Shown: positions 42,208-50,530 of the stretch, piece after piece
Numbering within the stretch: position 1 is the stretch's first letter
Layout: each line of letters opens with the position of its first letter
Assembly: GCA_043777675.1 (NCBI GenBank)
Contig: JAYWHR010000024.1
Coordinates: 81,177-145,176 of the forward strand
Source: JANMDU01 sp043777675
GTDB lineage: Bacteria; Pseudomonadota; Gammaproteobacteria; Burkholderiales; Burkholderiaceae_C
DNA: 64,000 bases
Direction of reading: 5' to 3'
The notes under the pieces: generated by a model
The model's input: the letters and a program-made list of their open reading frames with translations, nothing else
What the model was told of the DNA's origin: nothing
Databases searched by the model: none
Translations under genes and position numbers: made by a program

Positions 42208-44076
42208 TTAAAGGGTGTCCACGGTTTTGCCTGTGAGCGCGCGCTGGATGCCCGCATTCATGCGCTCGGCGGCAAAGGCTTCTGTCCCGTCAGCGAGGGC
42301 TTTGGTTGCCGCTTCTACCTTTGCTGCGTCTTCAAAAGATTTGCCGGCTACTACGGCTTCAATCAATACGCTAATTTTTGAACGCTCATCACTTGAGAGT
42401 AAATTGCCATCGCTTGCCAGCGCCGAGCGCGTAGCAAGAACCATGCGGTCTGCTTCTAGCCTCGCTTCCGCCAAGGCGCGTGCAGCCATATCTTCTTGGG
42501 CAGTGCCAAAGCTGTCTTGCAGCATGCGAGCGATGTCGTCGTCACTTAGGCCATAGCTGGGTTTGACGTCAATGCTGGTCTCCACCCCGCTGATTTGCTC
42601 TTTGGCATCGACTTTGAGCAAGCCATCTGCATCCACGGTGAAGGTCACGCGAATGCGCGCCGCACCCGCCACCATGGGCGGGATGCCGCGCAGCGTGAAG
42701 CGAGCCAGACTCCGGCAATCTTTCACCAAATCACGCTCGCCTTGGATCACATGCAGGCTCAGCGCAGTTTGGCCGTCTTGGTAGGTGGTGAAATCTTGCG
42801 CCATTGCAGTGGGGATCGTCGTGTTGCGCGGGATAATACGCTCTGACAGGCCTCCCATCGTCTCGATGCCAAGTGACAGAGGAATCACATCAAGCAACAG
42901 CAAATCACCGAGTGGGTTGTTGCCAGCAAGTTGATTGGCCGAGATCGCCGCACCGAGCGCGACGACTTCATCGGGGTTTAGATTATTGAGCGGCGGCTTA
43001 CCAAAGAACTCTTCGACGGCGCGTTGCACCTGCGGCATGCGAGTGGAGCCGCCCACCATCACCACGCCTTGTATGTCTTCTTTTGCAAGCTTGGCATCGC
43101 GGAGCGCTTTGCGTACGGCTTGCATCGTCTTAGCTGTTAGGTGCGCTGTAACTTGCTCGAAATCTGTTTTTCTTATGTCAAATTTTGACTCTTTTAGCTC
43201 ACTATCCGGCGTACTATATGCGCCGAACGCTACTGAATCAGTAGCAGACAGCTGCTCTTTGACTTGACGCGCATGGTGCCTGATCTGCGTTTTTTCCGCC
43301 GGTGTATCTGCCGTTTTGCCAAGATGCGCAAGAATGAATTCAGCCAAGGCCGCATCGTAATCATCGCCACCGAGCGCGGAGTCGCCGCCCGTGGAGAGCA
43401 CTTCAAACACACCTTGACTGAGGCGAAGAATCGAAATATCAAACGTGCCGCCCCCAAGGTCGTACACGGCATACAAGCCCTCAGCGCCAGTCTCGAGACC
43501 ATAAGCCAGAGCGGCAGCGGTAGGCTCATTGATCAAACGCAGCACATTCAGGCCAGCTAGCTCAGCTGCATCTTTGGTCGCTTGGCGCTGCGCATCATCA
43601 AAGTAGGCTGGCACGGTAATCACCGCCCCATAAATCTCTTCATCAAACGTGTCTTCGGCGAGGAAACGCAGCGTGGCGAGAATCTCTGCACTCACCTCGA
43701 CCGGCGATTTTGGGCCATGCAGCGTCTCAATCTTTACCATGCCGGGCTCAGCGATCAGTTTGTAGGGCAACTTTTCGTGGTCGACGATATCGTTCAAGCC
43801 TCGCCCCATGAGGCGCTTGACAGATGCTATGGTATTAGTAGCATTCTGCGCAGTATTCTCGCCGGCTAGGTACCCTATTTGCCGCTTGTTTTCAGGCAAA
43901 TAGCGCACCACGCTCGGCAAAATAACCCTACCCTCAGCGTCTGGCAAACACTCTGCCACGCCATTACGCACGGCAGCCACCAGAGAATGCGTGGTGCCCA
44001 AGTCAATGCCAATCGCAATGCGACGCGTGTGCGGATCGGGGCTAGTGCCGGGTTCGGAGATTTGCAGGAGAGCCAT
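42208..44076 (-). CDS. hscA: Fe-S assembly chaperone HscA
   Basis: 622 residues. Specialised Hsp70 that moves the cluster from IscU to acceptors. ATPase motifs GIDLGTTHSLVA, VPAYFDDAQRQATKDAAELAG, YDLGGGTFDISIL and GVVMVGGSTRMPQVQ, then the substrate-binding domain with LLDVIPLSLGIETMGG. Two 43-nt elements lie in the gene. One encodes residues 70-84 (LAGENTAQNATNTIA) in the nucleotide-binding domain just before SVKRLMGR; length there equals DnaK. The other, reversed, encodes about 278-292 (ATDSVAFGAYSTPDS). Downstream of hscB by 3 bases. Confidence 0.96.
   Translation of the reverse strand: MALLQISEPGTSPDPHTRRIAIGIDLGTTHSLVAAVRNGVAECLPDAEGRVILPSVVRYLPENKRQIGYLAGENTAQNATNTIASVKRLMGRGLNDIVDHEKLPYKLIAEPGMVKIETLHGPKSPVEVSAEILATLRFLAEDTFDEEIYGAVITVPAYFDDAQRQATKDAAELAGLNVLRLINEPTAAALAYGLETGAEGLYAVYDLGGGTFDISILRLSQGVFEVLSTGGDSALGGDDYDAALAEFILAHLGKTADTPAEKTQIRHHARQVKEQLSATDSVAFGAYSTPDSELKESKFDIRKTDFEQVTAHLTAKTMQAVRKALRDAKLAKEDIQGVVMVGGSTRMPQVQRAVEEFFGKPPLNNLNPDEVVALGAAISANQLAGNNPLGDLLLLDVIPLSLGIETMGGLSERIIPRNTTIPTAMAQDFTTYQDGQTALSLHVIQGERDLVKDCRSLARFTLRGIPPMVAGAARIRVTFTVDADGLLKVDAKEQISGVETSIDVKPSYGLSDDDIARMLQDSFGTAQEDMAARALAEARLEADRMVLATRSALASDGNLLSSDERSKISVLIEAVVAGKSFEDAAKVEAATKALADGTEAFAAERMNAGIQRALTGKTVDTL
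43203..43245 (+). repeat. 43-nt palindromic element, copy 9 (inside hscA, opposite orientation)
   Basis: Plus strand TATCCGGCGTACTATATGCG ... GCTACTGAATCAGTAGC. hscA lies on the minus strand and reads it in the one open reverse frame, ATDSVAFGAYSTPD. Confidence 0.8.
43826..43868 (-). repeat. 43-nt palindromic element, copy 10 (inside hscA)
   Basis: Minus strand TAGCCGGCGAGAATACTGCG ... GCTACTAATACCATAGC. Open frame LAGENTAQNATNTIA within the ATPase domain. Confidence 0.8.
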
Positions 44077-44079
44077 GGT

Positions 44080-44598
44080 TTAGTTTTGAATGGTGTCGTA
44101 TCGCCGCTCGATATCGCGCTGAAATTTTTCGATGAACATCAGGGCGCGAACGGCTTGCGCAGCGGCGGGATAGTCTTTGGATTGATCAATCAACCGCTCT
44201 GCTTTTAATAGCTGCTCGCTCAATATCCGCGCCGCCTGTTGACTTATTTCGTCTAAATTTCCTTCAGAAGAAGCATCATCGAGCGCCTCGCGCAGTTCCA
44301 TTTGCTGCATTAGGAATTCTGCTGGCATGGCGGTATTGTTTTCAGCATTGATCGGCGCGCCGTTCAATTCGCAAAGATACGCTGCACGCTGAATAGGCTC
44401 TTTCAGCCTTTGATACGCCTCGTTAATCCGCACGCTCCATTGCATCGCAATCCGCTGAGCAGTTGCGCCCTGGGCAGCGAATTTATCGGGATGCGCCTGG
44501 GCCTGTAGCGCTTTCCATTGCGTATCTAGCGCGACTCGGTCTTGGGCGAACTGCTGGGGAACGCCGAACAGTTCGAAATCTGTGGATTGCAGGTTCAT
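44080..44598 (-). CDS. hscB: Co-chaperone HscB
   Basis: 172 residues. J-domain protein: N-terminal FELFGVPQQFAQDRVALDTQ, the HPD motif (AHPDKFA), then the C-terminal helical domain that binds IscU. It hands IscU to HscA, encoded 3 bases downstream. Confidence 0.95.
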   Translation of the reverse strand: MNLQSTDFELFGVPQQFAQDRVALDTQWKALQAQAHPDKFAAQGATAQRIAMQWSVRINEAYQRLKEPIQRAAYLCELNGAPINAENNTAMPAEFLMQQMELREALDDASSEGNLDEISQQAARILSEQLLKAERLIDQSKDYPAAAQAVRALMFIEKFQRDIERRYDTIQN

Positions 44599-44641
44599 TG
44601 CGAGCTTGTTTGATTTTTATGATTAGCTCGTTAGCATAGAA

Positions 44642-44738
44642 CGTCAAAAATTGAGGTCAGAGCACAATTTCGTCTAGGCTTGAATTCACACCGGATAGAC
44701 TGTCGTGTTGAATTGTGATCTGACCCCAATTTTCGACG
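44642..44738. repeat. Inverted-repeat element with GGGGTCAGA-type ends, copy 1
   Basis: Left arm CGTCAAAAATTGAGGTCAGA; right arm is the reverse complement of CGTCGAAAATTGGGGTCAGA. About 40 unique bases between. Lies between iscA and hscB, inside the isc operon. Confidence 0.75.
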
Positions 44739-44755
44739 TGCGGCGCTCTGATCAC

Positions 44756-45079
44756 TTAAACGCGGAAGCTTTCTCCGCAGCCGCACTTGTCGCGCTCGTT
44801 TGGATTGTTGAACCGGAAGCCTTCGTTCAGGCCTTCGCGCACGAAATCGAGCGTGGTGCCGTCGAGGTAAGCCAAGCTTTTCGGATCGACCATGAGCTTG
44901 ATGCCTTCAGTCACAAAAAGTGCGTCTTCGGAAGCGACTTCATCGACGTATTCGAGCTTGTAGGCCAGGCCTGAGCAGCCGGTGGTCTTCACGCCTAGGC
45001 GCACGCCCACGCCTTTGCCTCGTTTGGCGAGGTATTTTGTGACGTGCTTTGCAGCGGCGGGAGTGAGGTTGACAGACAT
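44756..45079 (-). CDS. iscA: Iron-sulfur cluster carrier IscA
   Basis: 107 residues from the ATG at 45079. A-type carrier with its three Cys: VKTTGCSGLAYKLEY and DKCGCGESFRV. Length matches the family. It is separated from hscB by an inverted-repeat element, and follows iscU. Confidence 0.94.
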   Translation of the reverse strand: MSVNLTPAAAKHVTKYLAKRGKGVGVRLGVKTTGCSGLAYKLEYVDEVASEDALFVTEGIKLMVDPKSLAYLDGTTLDFVREGLNEGFRFNNPNERDKCGCGESFRV

Positions 45080-45143
45080 ATTAGCTACTTGGAGATGCGG
45101 AACACTTCTACTGGCTCGGTGCAATGAGAGGGCGGGCGCTGGT

Positions 45144-45545
45144 TTAAGCAGCAACCGCAGCAGCAGCGTGCTTTAGCTTGTAATCCGAAATCGCGGCTTT
45201 GATTGCGTCTTCTGCAAGGATAGAGCAGTGAATCTTTACAGGAGGCAACTCTAACTCTTCTGCGATGATGCTGTTCTTCAGTGCGCCAGCTTCATCGAGC
45301 GTTTTGCCTTTGACCCACTCGGTGACGAGGGAGCTCGATGCAATCGCTGAGCCGCAGCCGTAGGTTTTGAAGCGTGCATCTTCAATGATGCCCGTCTCAG
45401 GATTGACCTTGATCTGCAGCTTCATCACATCGCCGCATGCCGGCGCGCCGACCATGCCTGTGCCGATCGAATCATCGCCCTTGTCGAAAGTGCCGACGTT
45501 GCGGGGGTTTTCGTAGTGGTCAACTACTTTGTCTGAATAAGCCAT
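45144..45545 (-). CDS. iscU: Fe-S cluster scaffold IscU
   Basis: 133 residues. The scaffold on which [2Fe-2S] and [4Fe-4S] clusters are built. The three conserved Cys lie in APACGDVMKLQIKV, KTYGCGSAIASSSL and PPVKIHCSILAEDAI, and the LPPVK motif recognised by HscA is present (LELPPVKIH). The start YSDKVVDHYENPRNVG is typical. Confidence 0.97.
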   Translation of the reverse strand: MAYSDKVVDHYENPRNVGTFDKGDDSIGTGMVGAPACGDVMKLQIKVNPETGIIEDARFKTYGCGSAIASSSLVTEWVKGKTLDEAGALKNSIIAEELELPPVKIHCSILAEDAIKAAISDYKLKHAAAAVAA

Positions 45546-45563
45546 GGTAAATACCTCAATCTT

Positions 45564-46784
45564 TCAGTGTGCTGTCCATTGGATCGTGCTGATGTCGATC
45601 CCTTCTTTGTACATATCCCACAGCGGGCTCAAGTCGCGAAGTTTAGCGACGTTGTGCTTGATGGTGTCTATAGCATAGTCAATTTCTTCTTCGGTTGTCC
45701 AGCGGCCAATCGTCATGCGCAGGCTGCTGTGGGCGAGTTCGTCGCTGCGGCCAAGGGCGCGCAGCACATAGCTCGGCTCAAGGGAAGCAGATGTGCAAGC
45801 CGAGCCAGAAGACACAGCCAAGCCTTTGATGCCCATGATCAGGCTCTCGCCTTCGACGTAGTTGAAACTCATGTTGATGTTGTGCGGCACACGCTGCGTC
45901 TCATGGCCGTTGATGAAAACTTGCTCAATCCCCTTCAATCCATTCATCAGACGCTGCTGCAACGTCGTGATGCGCTTGTTTTCTTCATGCATCTCTTCTT
46001 TGGCGATACGGTAAGCCTCGCCCATGCCAACGCATTGGTGCGTAGGCAAGGTGCCAGAGCGCATACCCCGCTCATGGCCTCCGCCGTGCATTTGCGCCTC
46101 AATCCGGATGCGCGGCTTGCGGCGCACATACAAAGCGCCAATGCCTTTGGGGCCATAGGTTTTGTGCGATGTGAGGCTCATCAAATCGACCGGCAGCGTA
46201 GCCAAATCTACATCTACGCGGCCAGTGGCTTGCGCCGCGTCCACATGGAAGATGACGCCTTTCTCACGGCAGATTTTGCCAATCGCAGCGATGTCTTGAA
46301 TCACGCCAATCTCATTGTTGACAAACATGACGCTTGCCAAAATCGTATCGGGCCGAATCGCGGCTTTGAACGCTTCGAGATCGAGCAAACCATCGGATTG
46401 CACGTCCATATAGGTAACCTCAAAACCTTGGCGCTCTAGCTCACGCATGGTGTCGAGTACAGCTTTGTGCTCGGTCTTTACGGTGATCAAGTGCTTGCCT
46501 TTGGTCTTGTAGAAGGCCGCTGCGCCTTTGATGGCAAGGTTGTTCGACTCCGTTGCGCCAGAAGTCCAGACGATCTCGCGCGGGTCTGCGCCTATCAAAG
46601 CTGCAATGTGCTCGCGCGCTTTCTCGACAGCAGCCTCCGCCTCCCAGCCCCAAGCGTGGCTGCGGGAAGCTGGGTTGCCGAAATGCTCACGCAACCAAGG
46701 GATGATCGCATCCACCACCCGTGGGTCACACGGATTGGTGGCGGAGTAATCCAAATAAATGGGGAAATGAGGCGTGGTGTCCAT
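45564..46784 (-). CDS. iscS: Cysteine desulfurase IscS
   Basis: 406 residues, full length. PLP enzyme that takes sulfur from Cys. YLDYSATNPCDPRV at the start, WTSGATESNNLAIKG, VDAAQATGRVDVDL, the PLP Lys in SLTSHKTYGPKGIGALYVR, and the mobile loop Cys in SSGSACTSASLEPSYVLRALG. Upstream of iscU by 18 bases. Confidence 0.97.
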   Translation of the reverse strand: MDTTPHFPIYLDYSATNPCDPRVVDAIIPWLREHFGNPASRSHAWGWEAEAAVEKAREHIAALIGADPREIVWTSGATESNNLAIKGAAAFYKTKGKHLITVKTEHKAVLDTMRELERQGFEVTYMDVQSDGLLDLEAFKAAIRPDTILASVMFVNNEIGVIQDIAAIGKICREKGVIFHVDAAQATGRVDVDLATLPVDLMSLTSHKTYGPKGIGALYVRRKPRIRIEAQMHGGGHERGMRSGTLPTHQCVGMGEAYRIAKEEMHEENKRITTLQQRLMNGLKGIEQVFINGHETQRVPHNINMSFNYVEGESLIMGIKGLAVSSGSACTSASLEPSYVLRALGRSDELAHSSLRMTIGRWTTEEEIDYAIDTIKHNVAKLRDLSPLWDMYKEGIDISTIQWTAH

Positions 46785-46799
46785 GGAAATCTGCTTGGT

Positions 46800-47339
46800 T
46801 TATTTGGCGAAGGCCGCGCCGCCGAGCGCGAACACAGAATTAGGCGCATTGATGCGGATCGGCTTGACAACTTGCATGGGTGCAATGGCTTTTTTGAGCA
46901 TAGGCTTGGCTTCGATGTAGACGCCTTTGGCCATTTGCTCATCCACCATATCTTGCAAACTCACGGAGCCCAAGAACTCGCTCATTCGGGTGTTCAGCTT
47001 ACTCCACAGATCGTGCGTCATGCAGCGGCCTGCGTCGCCGCCGGAGCAATTTTCTTTGCCGCCGCAGCTAGTCGCATCCATCCCTTCATCGACTGAAGTG
47101 ATGATTTCAGCAATGCAAATGCCTTTGGCATCTTTGCCAAGCGTGTAACCACCGCCTGGCCCTCGGGTCGATTCCACTAAGCCATTACGCCGCAGCTTGC
47201 CGAAAAGCTGCTCCAAATAAGAAAGCGAGATTTGCTGACGCTGGCTAATAGCTGCCAACGTTACAGGGCCAGCGTTTTGACGCAAAGCCAGATCAATCAT
47301 TGCAGTGACCGCAAAGCGGCCTTTTGTAGTAAGACGCAT
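46800..47339 (-). CDS. iscR: Fe-S responsive regulator IscR
   Basis: 179 residues. Rrf2-family repressor with an N-terminal winged helix (MRLTTKGRFAVTAMIDLALRQ) and Fe-S ligands in TSCGGKENCSGGDAGRCMTHDLW: three Cys and the His, spaced 5 and 7 residues apart rather than the 5 and 5 of E. coli. First gene of the isc operon; holo-IscR would repress it via the sites upstream. Confidence 0.96.
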   Translation of the reverse strand: MRLTTKGRFAVTAMIDLALRQNAGPVTLAAISQRQQISLSYLEQLFGKLRRNGLVESTRGPGGGYTLGKDAKGICIAEIITSVDEGMDATSCGGKENCSGGDAGRCMTHDLWSKLNTRMSEFLGSVSLQDMVDEQMAKGVYIEAKPMLKKAIAPMQVVKPIRINAPNSVFALGGAAFAK

Positions 47340-47461
47340 GTTTTGCTCCTTTGGTAGCTTACACGTTCGTTAGCCTCAAACACAATAGTTCAAAGCTTTT
47401 ACCTAATTACCTTCCCCAGCCCTCAGAGCTAGTGAAAGATAGCGATACGCAAGTTTGAATG

Positions 47462-47519
47462 CTATTCCTGAGTGATTAACTCAAGTATAGCCTAATCCCT
47501 ACTAATTCGCTCAAGTTTG
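47462..47519 (-). promoter_or_regulatory. Two tandem IscR type-1-like sites in the isc promoter region
   Basis: On the minus strand, 47462-47488 reads ATACTTGAG ... ATCACTCAGGAATAG, close to the E. coli iscR box. A second similar stretch at 47494-47519 reads AAACTTGAGCG ... GTAGGGATTA. Both lie upstream of iscR in a 420-bp gap (47340-47762) that otherwise holds only the two divergent promoters and a short GTTGTGC direct repeat near 47715. Confidence 0.65.
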
Positions 47520-47762
47520 ATCTTACATCGGTTTGAGACCGAAATCCATATATTTGAACAAATAAGTCAATAAAAATCTAAACAGGCCTATAAATCGCAT
47601 AAAACGTATTTTTTAATACTGGTTAGTAATTTTTTCAAGTTATATCCTCGGTGCAACACATGCTGCGGGTTCCGCTCGTCGGGCGGGTTACCGGATGAGT
47701 TACCGGGTGGATCGTTGTGCGTTGTGCGTTGTCCATTCGATGCGCCCGATTAAAATCATACG

Positions 47763-48605
47763 ATGAAGAAAATAGCCGCCCTGCTCCAAGCTGCAACCCT
47801 GCAAGGCTTACCCCGCATCGATGCGCAAATGCTCATGCTGTATGCTTGCGGGCGAGAGGCTCACGACAGAGCTTGGCTTATCGCGCATGATGATCTCGGC
47901 ATCCATGAAAGCGAACTCGCGATGTGGCAAAGCGCCGTGATGCGCCGGTTTGCAGGCGAGCCTGCGGCCTACATCTTGGGTTACAAAGCGTTCTATGGCC
48001 TGAAACTGGCGGTCAACCCCGCCGTGCTTGACCCGCGAGACGATACCGAGACGCTGGTAGATTGGGCGCTCGACTTGATCCCGCTTGATCAGGCCTTCAA
48101 AGTGCTCGACCTAGGCACCGGCAGCGGCGCAGTTGCCTTGGCGATCGCCTCTCATCGGCCTCTGGTGCAGATCACCGCAACGGACGCATCTGATGGGGCA
48201 TTAGCGGTGGCTCACAGCAACGCAGCCGCGCATCAATGCGGCATTCGCCTCGTGCAAGCCGATGCGCGAGATACAAATTGGTTTTCTAGTTTGTCAAACG
48301 AGGCATTTGACCTCATCGTCTCCAACCCGCCTTACATCGCAGAGGGTGATTCGCATTTAGCAGCGTTGGCGCATGAGCCAGCGATGGCGTTGACAAGCGG
48401 CAAAGATGGCTTAGACGCGATCCGCAGCATCATCGCAAATGCATCTGAACATCTGCGCCCCGGAGGCCATCTGCTGCTTGAGCATGGCCACGATCAGGCG
48501 GAGCGCGTTCGCCATTTGTTTGCTTTGCAAAGCTTTAACGAAGCTATGACACGCCCAGATTTAGGTGGTGTAGACCGTTGCACAGGAGCTCGCTTTCTGG
48601 GCTGA
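47763..48605 (+). CDS. prmC: Peptide chain release factor N5-glutamine methyltransferase
   Basis: 280 residues. Methylates the Gln of the GGQ loop of RF1 and RF2. The N-terminal helical domain (LLQAATLQGLPRIDAQMLML) is followed by FAGEPAAYILGYKAFYGLKLAVNPAVLDPRDDTETLVDWAL, SAM motif VLDLGTGSGAVALAIAS, and the catalytic LIVSNPPYIAEGD. No prfA upstream here; the gene is divergent from iscR. Confidence 0.95.
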   Translation: MKKIAALLQAATLQGLPRIDAQMLMLYACGREAHDRAWLIAHDDLGIHESELAMWQSAVMRRFAGEPAAYILGYKAFYGLKLAVNPAVLDPRDDTETLVDWALDLIPLDQAFKVLDLGTGSGAVALAIASHRPLVQITATDASDGALAVAHSNAAAHQCGIRLVQADARDTNWFSSLSNEAFDLIVSNPPYIAEGDSHLAALAHEPAMALTSGKDGLDAIRSIIANASEHLRPGGHLLLEHGHDQAERVRHLFALQSFNEAMTRPDLGGVDRCTGARFLG

Positions 48606-48659
48606 TTCTGCGCTCAGTTCATTGGTGCGCTCGTGAGCTGTGCCCGCCGACTTTAAAGC

Positions 48660-48702
48660 GCTACAAAATCAATAGCACACAGCGCAATAAATACGCCGGC
48701 AG
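48660..48702 (-). repeat. 43-nt palindromic element, copy 11 (intergenic)
   Basis: Reverse copy GCTACAAAATCAATAGC ... TACGCCGGCAG. Between prmC and slyD, not coding. Confidence 0.75.
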
Positions 48703-48728
48703 CATGCCCAAAAAGCGTCAAAACTGCA

Positions 48729-49205
48729 TCAATGATGATGCCCATGCTCCCCGTGCACATGGCCATGGGCGATTTCTTCCTCGCTGGCTGCCTTTACGCT
48801 CACCACGGAGATATCGAAGCGCAGCGTTTTGCCAGCATGCGGATGGTTGCCATCGAGCATCACCACCGGGCCTTTGATCTTCATCACGCTGAACACCGCC
48901 TCGCGGCCATCGGCCGTACGGCCTTGCAGTTGTCCACCTACTTTTACGCCCGGCGGGAATTCGCTTTTCGGAATTTCTTTGATGAGTTCTGGATCCAGCT
49001 CACCGAAGGCTTCCCCCGGTGTGAGCGTGAGGCTGGTTTTGTAGCCCGCCTCTTGGCCTTCCAAGGCGGCTTCGATGGCTTCAAAAGTGTTGCCATAGCC
49101 GCCATGCAGATAGGCGGTAGGCGCTTTGCTCTGCTCAAGCAAGCGGCCTGAGGGCTCAGAAACGCTATAGCGAATGGTCACGGCGGTGTTTTTTTCGATT
49201 TTCAT
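48729..49205 (-). CDS. slyD: SlyD-type FKBP peptidyl-prolyl isomerase
   Basis: 158 residues. FKBP core IEKNTAVTIRYSVSEPSGRL with insert-in-flap region, YGNTFEAIEAALEGQEAGYK, LTLTPGEAFGELDPELI, and DGNHPHAGKTLRFDISVV. The His-rich C-terminus (HGHVHGEHGHHH) can bind nickel or zinc. Such proteins fold others and help metal delivery. No neighbours suggest a client. Confidence 0.93.
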   Translation of the reverse strand: MKIEKNTAVTIRYSVSEPSGRLLEQSKAPTAYLHGGYGNTFEAIEAALEGQEAGYKTSLTLTPGEAFGELDPELIKEIPKSEFPPGVKVGGQLQGRTADGREAVFSVMKIKGPVVMLDGNHPHAGKTLRFDISVVSVKAASEEEIAHGHVHGEHGHHH

Positions 49206-49319
49206 GATGCGATGATTAAGGAATGCGATAGCAGCTAATTATCCCCGCTGCGCAGCCACGCCTGCTATTTTGGGATAATGAGTTCACAACAATTGTTTTC
49301 GTAGTTAGAAAGAATCCTC

Positions 49320-49637
49320 ATGAGCGACACCCAAACCCGAATTGACGGCCTCGTCAAAGGCAACGACATTGTGCTTTTCATGAAGGGCAGCGCGAGCTTC
49401 CCCATGTGCGGCTTCTCCGGCCGCGCCATCCAAATCTTAAAAGCCGTGGGTGTTGACACCAAAGGCATCACCACAGTCAATGTGCTCGACGATGCTGAAA
49501 TCCGCGCCGGTATCAAGGACTACAGTAACTGGCCAACCATCCCCCAGCTCTACGTCAAAGGCGAATTCGTCGGCGGCTCCGACATCATGATGGAAATGTA
49601 TGAAAACGGGGAATTGCAGCAGGTGATCAACGGCTAA
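49320..49637 (+). CDS. grxD: Monothiol glutaredoxin, Grx4 type
   Basis: 105 residues. CGFS active site (FPMCGFSGRAIQIL), with GSASFPMC, the conserved WPTIPQLYVKGEFVGGSDI and a GSH-binding DD. Binds a [2Fe-2S] cluster with glutathione and passes it on. The usual partner of prmC in betaproteobacteria; slyD on the other strand separates them here. Confidence 0.96.
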   Translation: MSDTQTRIDGLVKGNDIVLFMKGSASFPMCGFSGRAIQILKAVGVDTKGITTVNVLDDAEIRAGIKDYSNWPTIPQLYVKGEFVGGSDIMMEMYENGELQQVING

Positions 49638-49663
49638 ATAGCTCAGTTCGCAAATCATTAACA

Positions 49664-49706
49664 AACCTGTAATTTGAAGAAGTTATCTTCCAATTACAGG
49701 TTTTTT
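49664..49706 (+). terminator. Rho-independent terminator after grxD
   Basis: Stem AACCTGTAATTTGAAGA / TCTTCCAATTACAGGTT (one mismatch region) with a short loop, then six T. Confidence 0.85.
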
Positions 49707-49711
49707 GCTTG

Positions 49712-49915
49712 TCAGCGCTTTCTCTCAAAAGGTAGCGCTTTTCCAGACTGCATAGATACCAATGCTTTGAGCATGCCCTTGACTTCGGCTAAATCGCGCT
49801 GTTGATCGAGCATGATTTTTTGCATCTGATCGATCACCTTGTCTTGCGAGATCAAACGCTCTTTAACGCTGTTGATGCCAGTCAAACGATCCAATACATC
49901 GGTCACCAGGCTCAT
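49712..49915 (-). CDS. Small coiled-coil protein of an RHH gene pair
   Basis: 67 residues. SLVTDVLDRLTGINSVKERL, then QMQKIMLDQQRDLAEVKGML, likely a helical or coiled-coil protein with a short basic tail. It overlaps the upstream ribbon-helix-helix gene by 4 bases. I do not recognise a family. The arrangement looks like a small two-gene regulatory or toxin-antitoxin-like unit, though neither protein has a known toxin motif. Confidence 0.6.
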   Translation of the reverse strand: MSLVTDVLDRLTGINSVKERLISQDKVIDQMQKIMLDQQRDLAEVKGMLKALVSMQSGKALPFERKR

Positions 49916-50202
49916 GCTAGCTCCCTGGCGCTCGCGACCTTAATTTTTTCTATTTCCGCAAAAAAAATATTGGCGCGCTTTTGCCCCGCATCCAGCAGCT
50001 TGACCATTTCCTTGAGATCTTTCTCAGCCTTCTTGGTCGCCACATCCAGCAGCTTCAGATCATCAATCGTCACGCCCGCCACATAAGCATCAATCGCGTC
50101 GCGAATAGCCTCTGATGGCTTGCGCCCAATCTCCTTGGCGCGGGCTGCCAGAGATTTTTTCTGCTCCGGCTCTAGATAAACTTGGGTGAGTGCGAGTGCC
50201 AT
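49912..50202 (-). CDS. Ribbon-helix-helix protein (CopG-like)
   Basis: 96 residues from the ATG at 50202, which has AAGGAG upstream. ALALTQVYLEPEQKKSLAAR and EIGRKPSEAIRDAIDAYVAG match a ribbon-helix-helix DNA-binding domain (strand LTQVYL, then two helices). The rest is helical with KKAEKDLKEMVKLLDAGQKRAN. Probably a repressor of its own operon with the small downstream gene. Confidence 0.75.
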   Translation of the reverse strand: MALALTQVYLEPEQKKSLAARAKEIGRKPSEAIRDAIDAYVAGVTIDDLKLLDVATKKAEKDLKEMVKLLDAGQKRANIFFAEIEKIKVASARELA

Positions 50203-50530
50203 GTTGCCGCTCCTTGTATTCAATACACAATATATATTAAATCACATTCCTCCGATACTTGCAGGAATCGTCCTGAGAACTCATCGACGAACTGGCTGTA
50301 TCGCCTTTCAGGGCTCACGGAAAATAAAGTGGCAAATGCACAAACTACTTTCTTCCAGACCAAAAAGCAGCGAAATACCATATTAGAAGTACCGCTTGCA
50401 AACCGATCAACCAGAAACTCTGGATTCTCTGTAGGTACGCATTGGCGACTGAAAATTTGATGGCAATTCGAGCATCTGGGACATATTTACTGGTCAATTG
50501 AATCGAACAATGAGGACAGCAATAGTGTTT
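50203..50530. other. Intergenic stretch without recognised gene
   Basis: About 330 bp between the RHH gene and the transglycosylase. It should contain the RHH promoter near 50230 (TATATATTAAATC region). A 92-codon plus-strand frame through it has no family resemblance and no good start. No repeat family member seen. Confidence 0.5.

Noticed and set aside
45567..46439. 290-residue plus-strand frame opposite iscS
   Set aside because: Shadow of the iscS gene, which has all catalytic motifs on the minus strand.
50182..50460. 92-residue plus-strand frame
   Set aside because: No signature, no ribosome site and it starts over the RHH gene start on the other strand.
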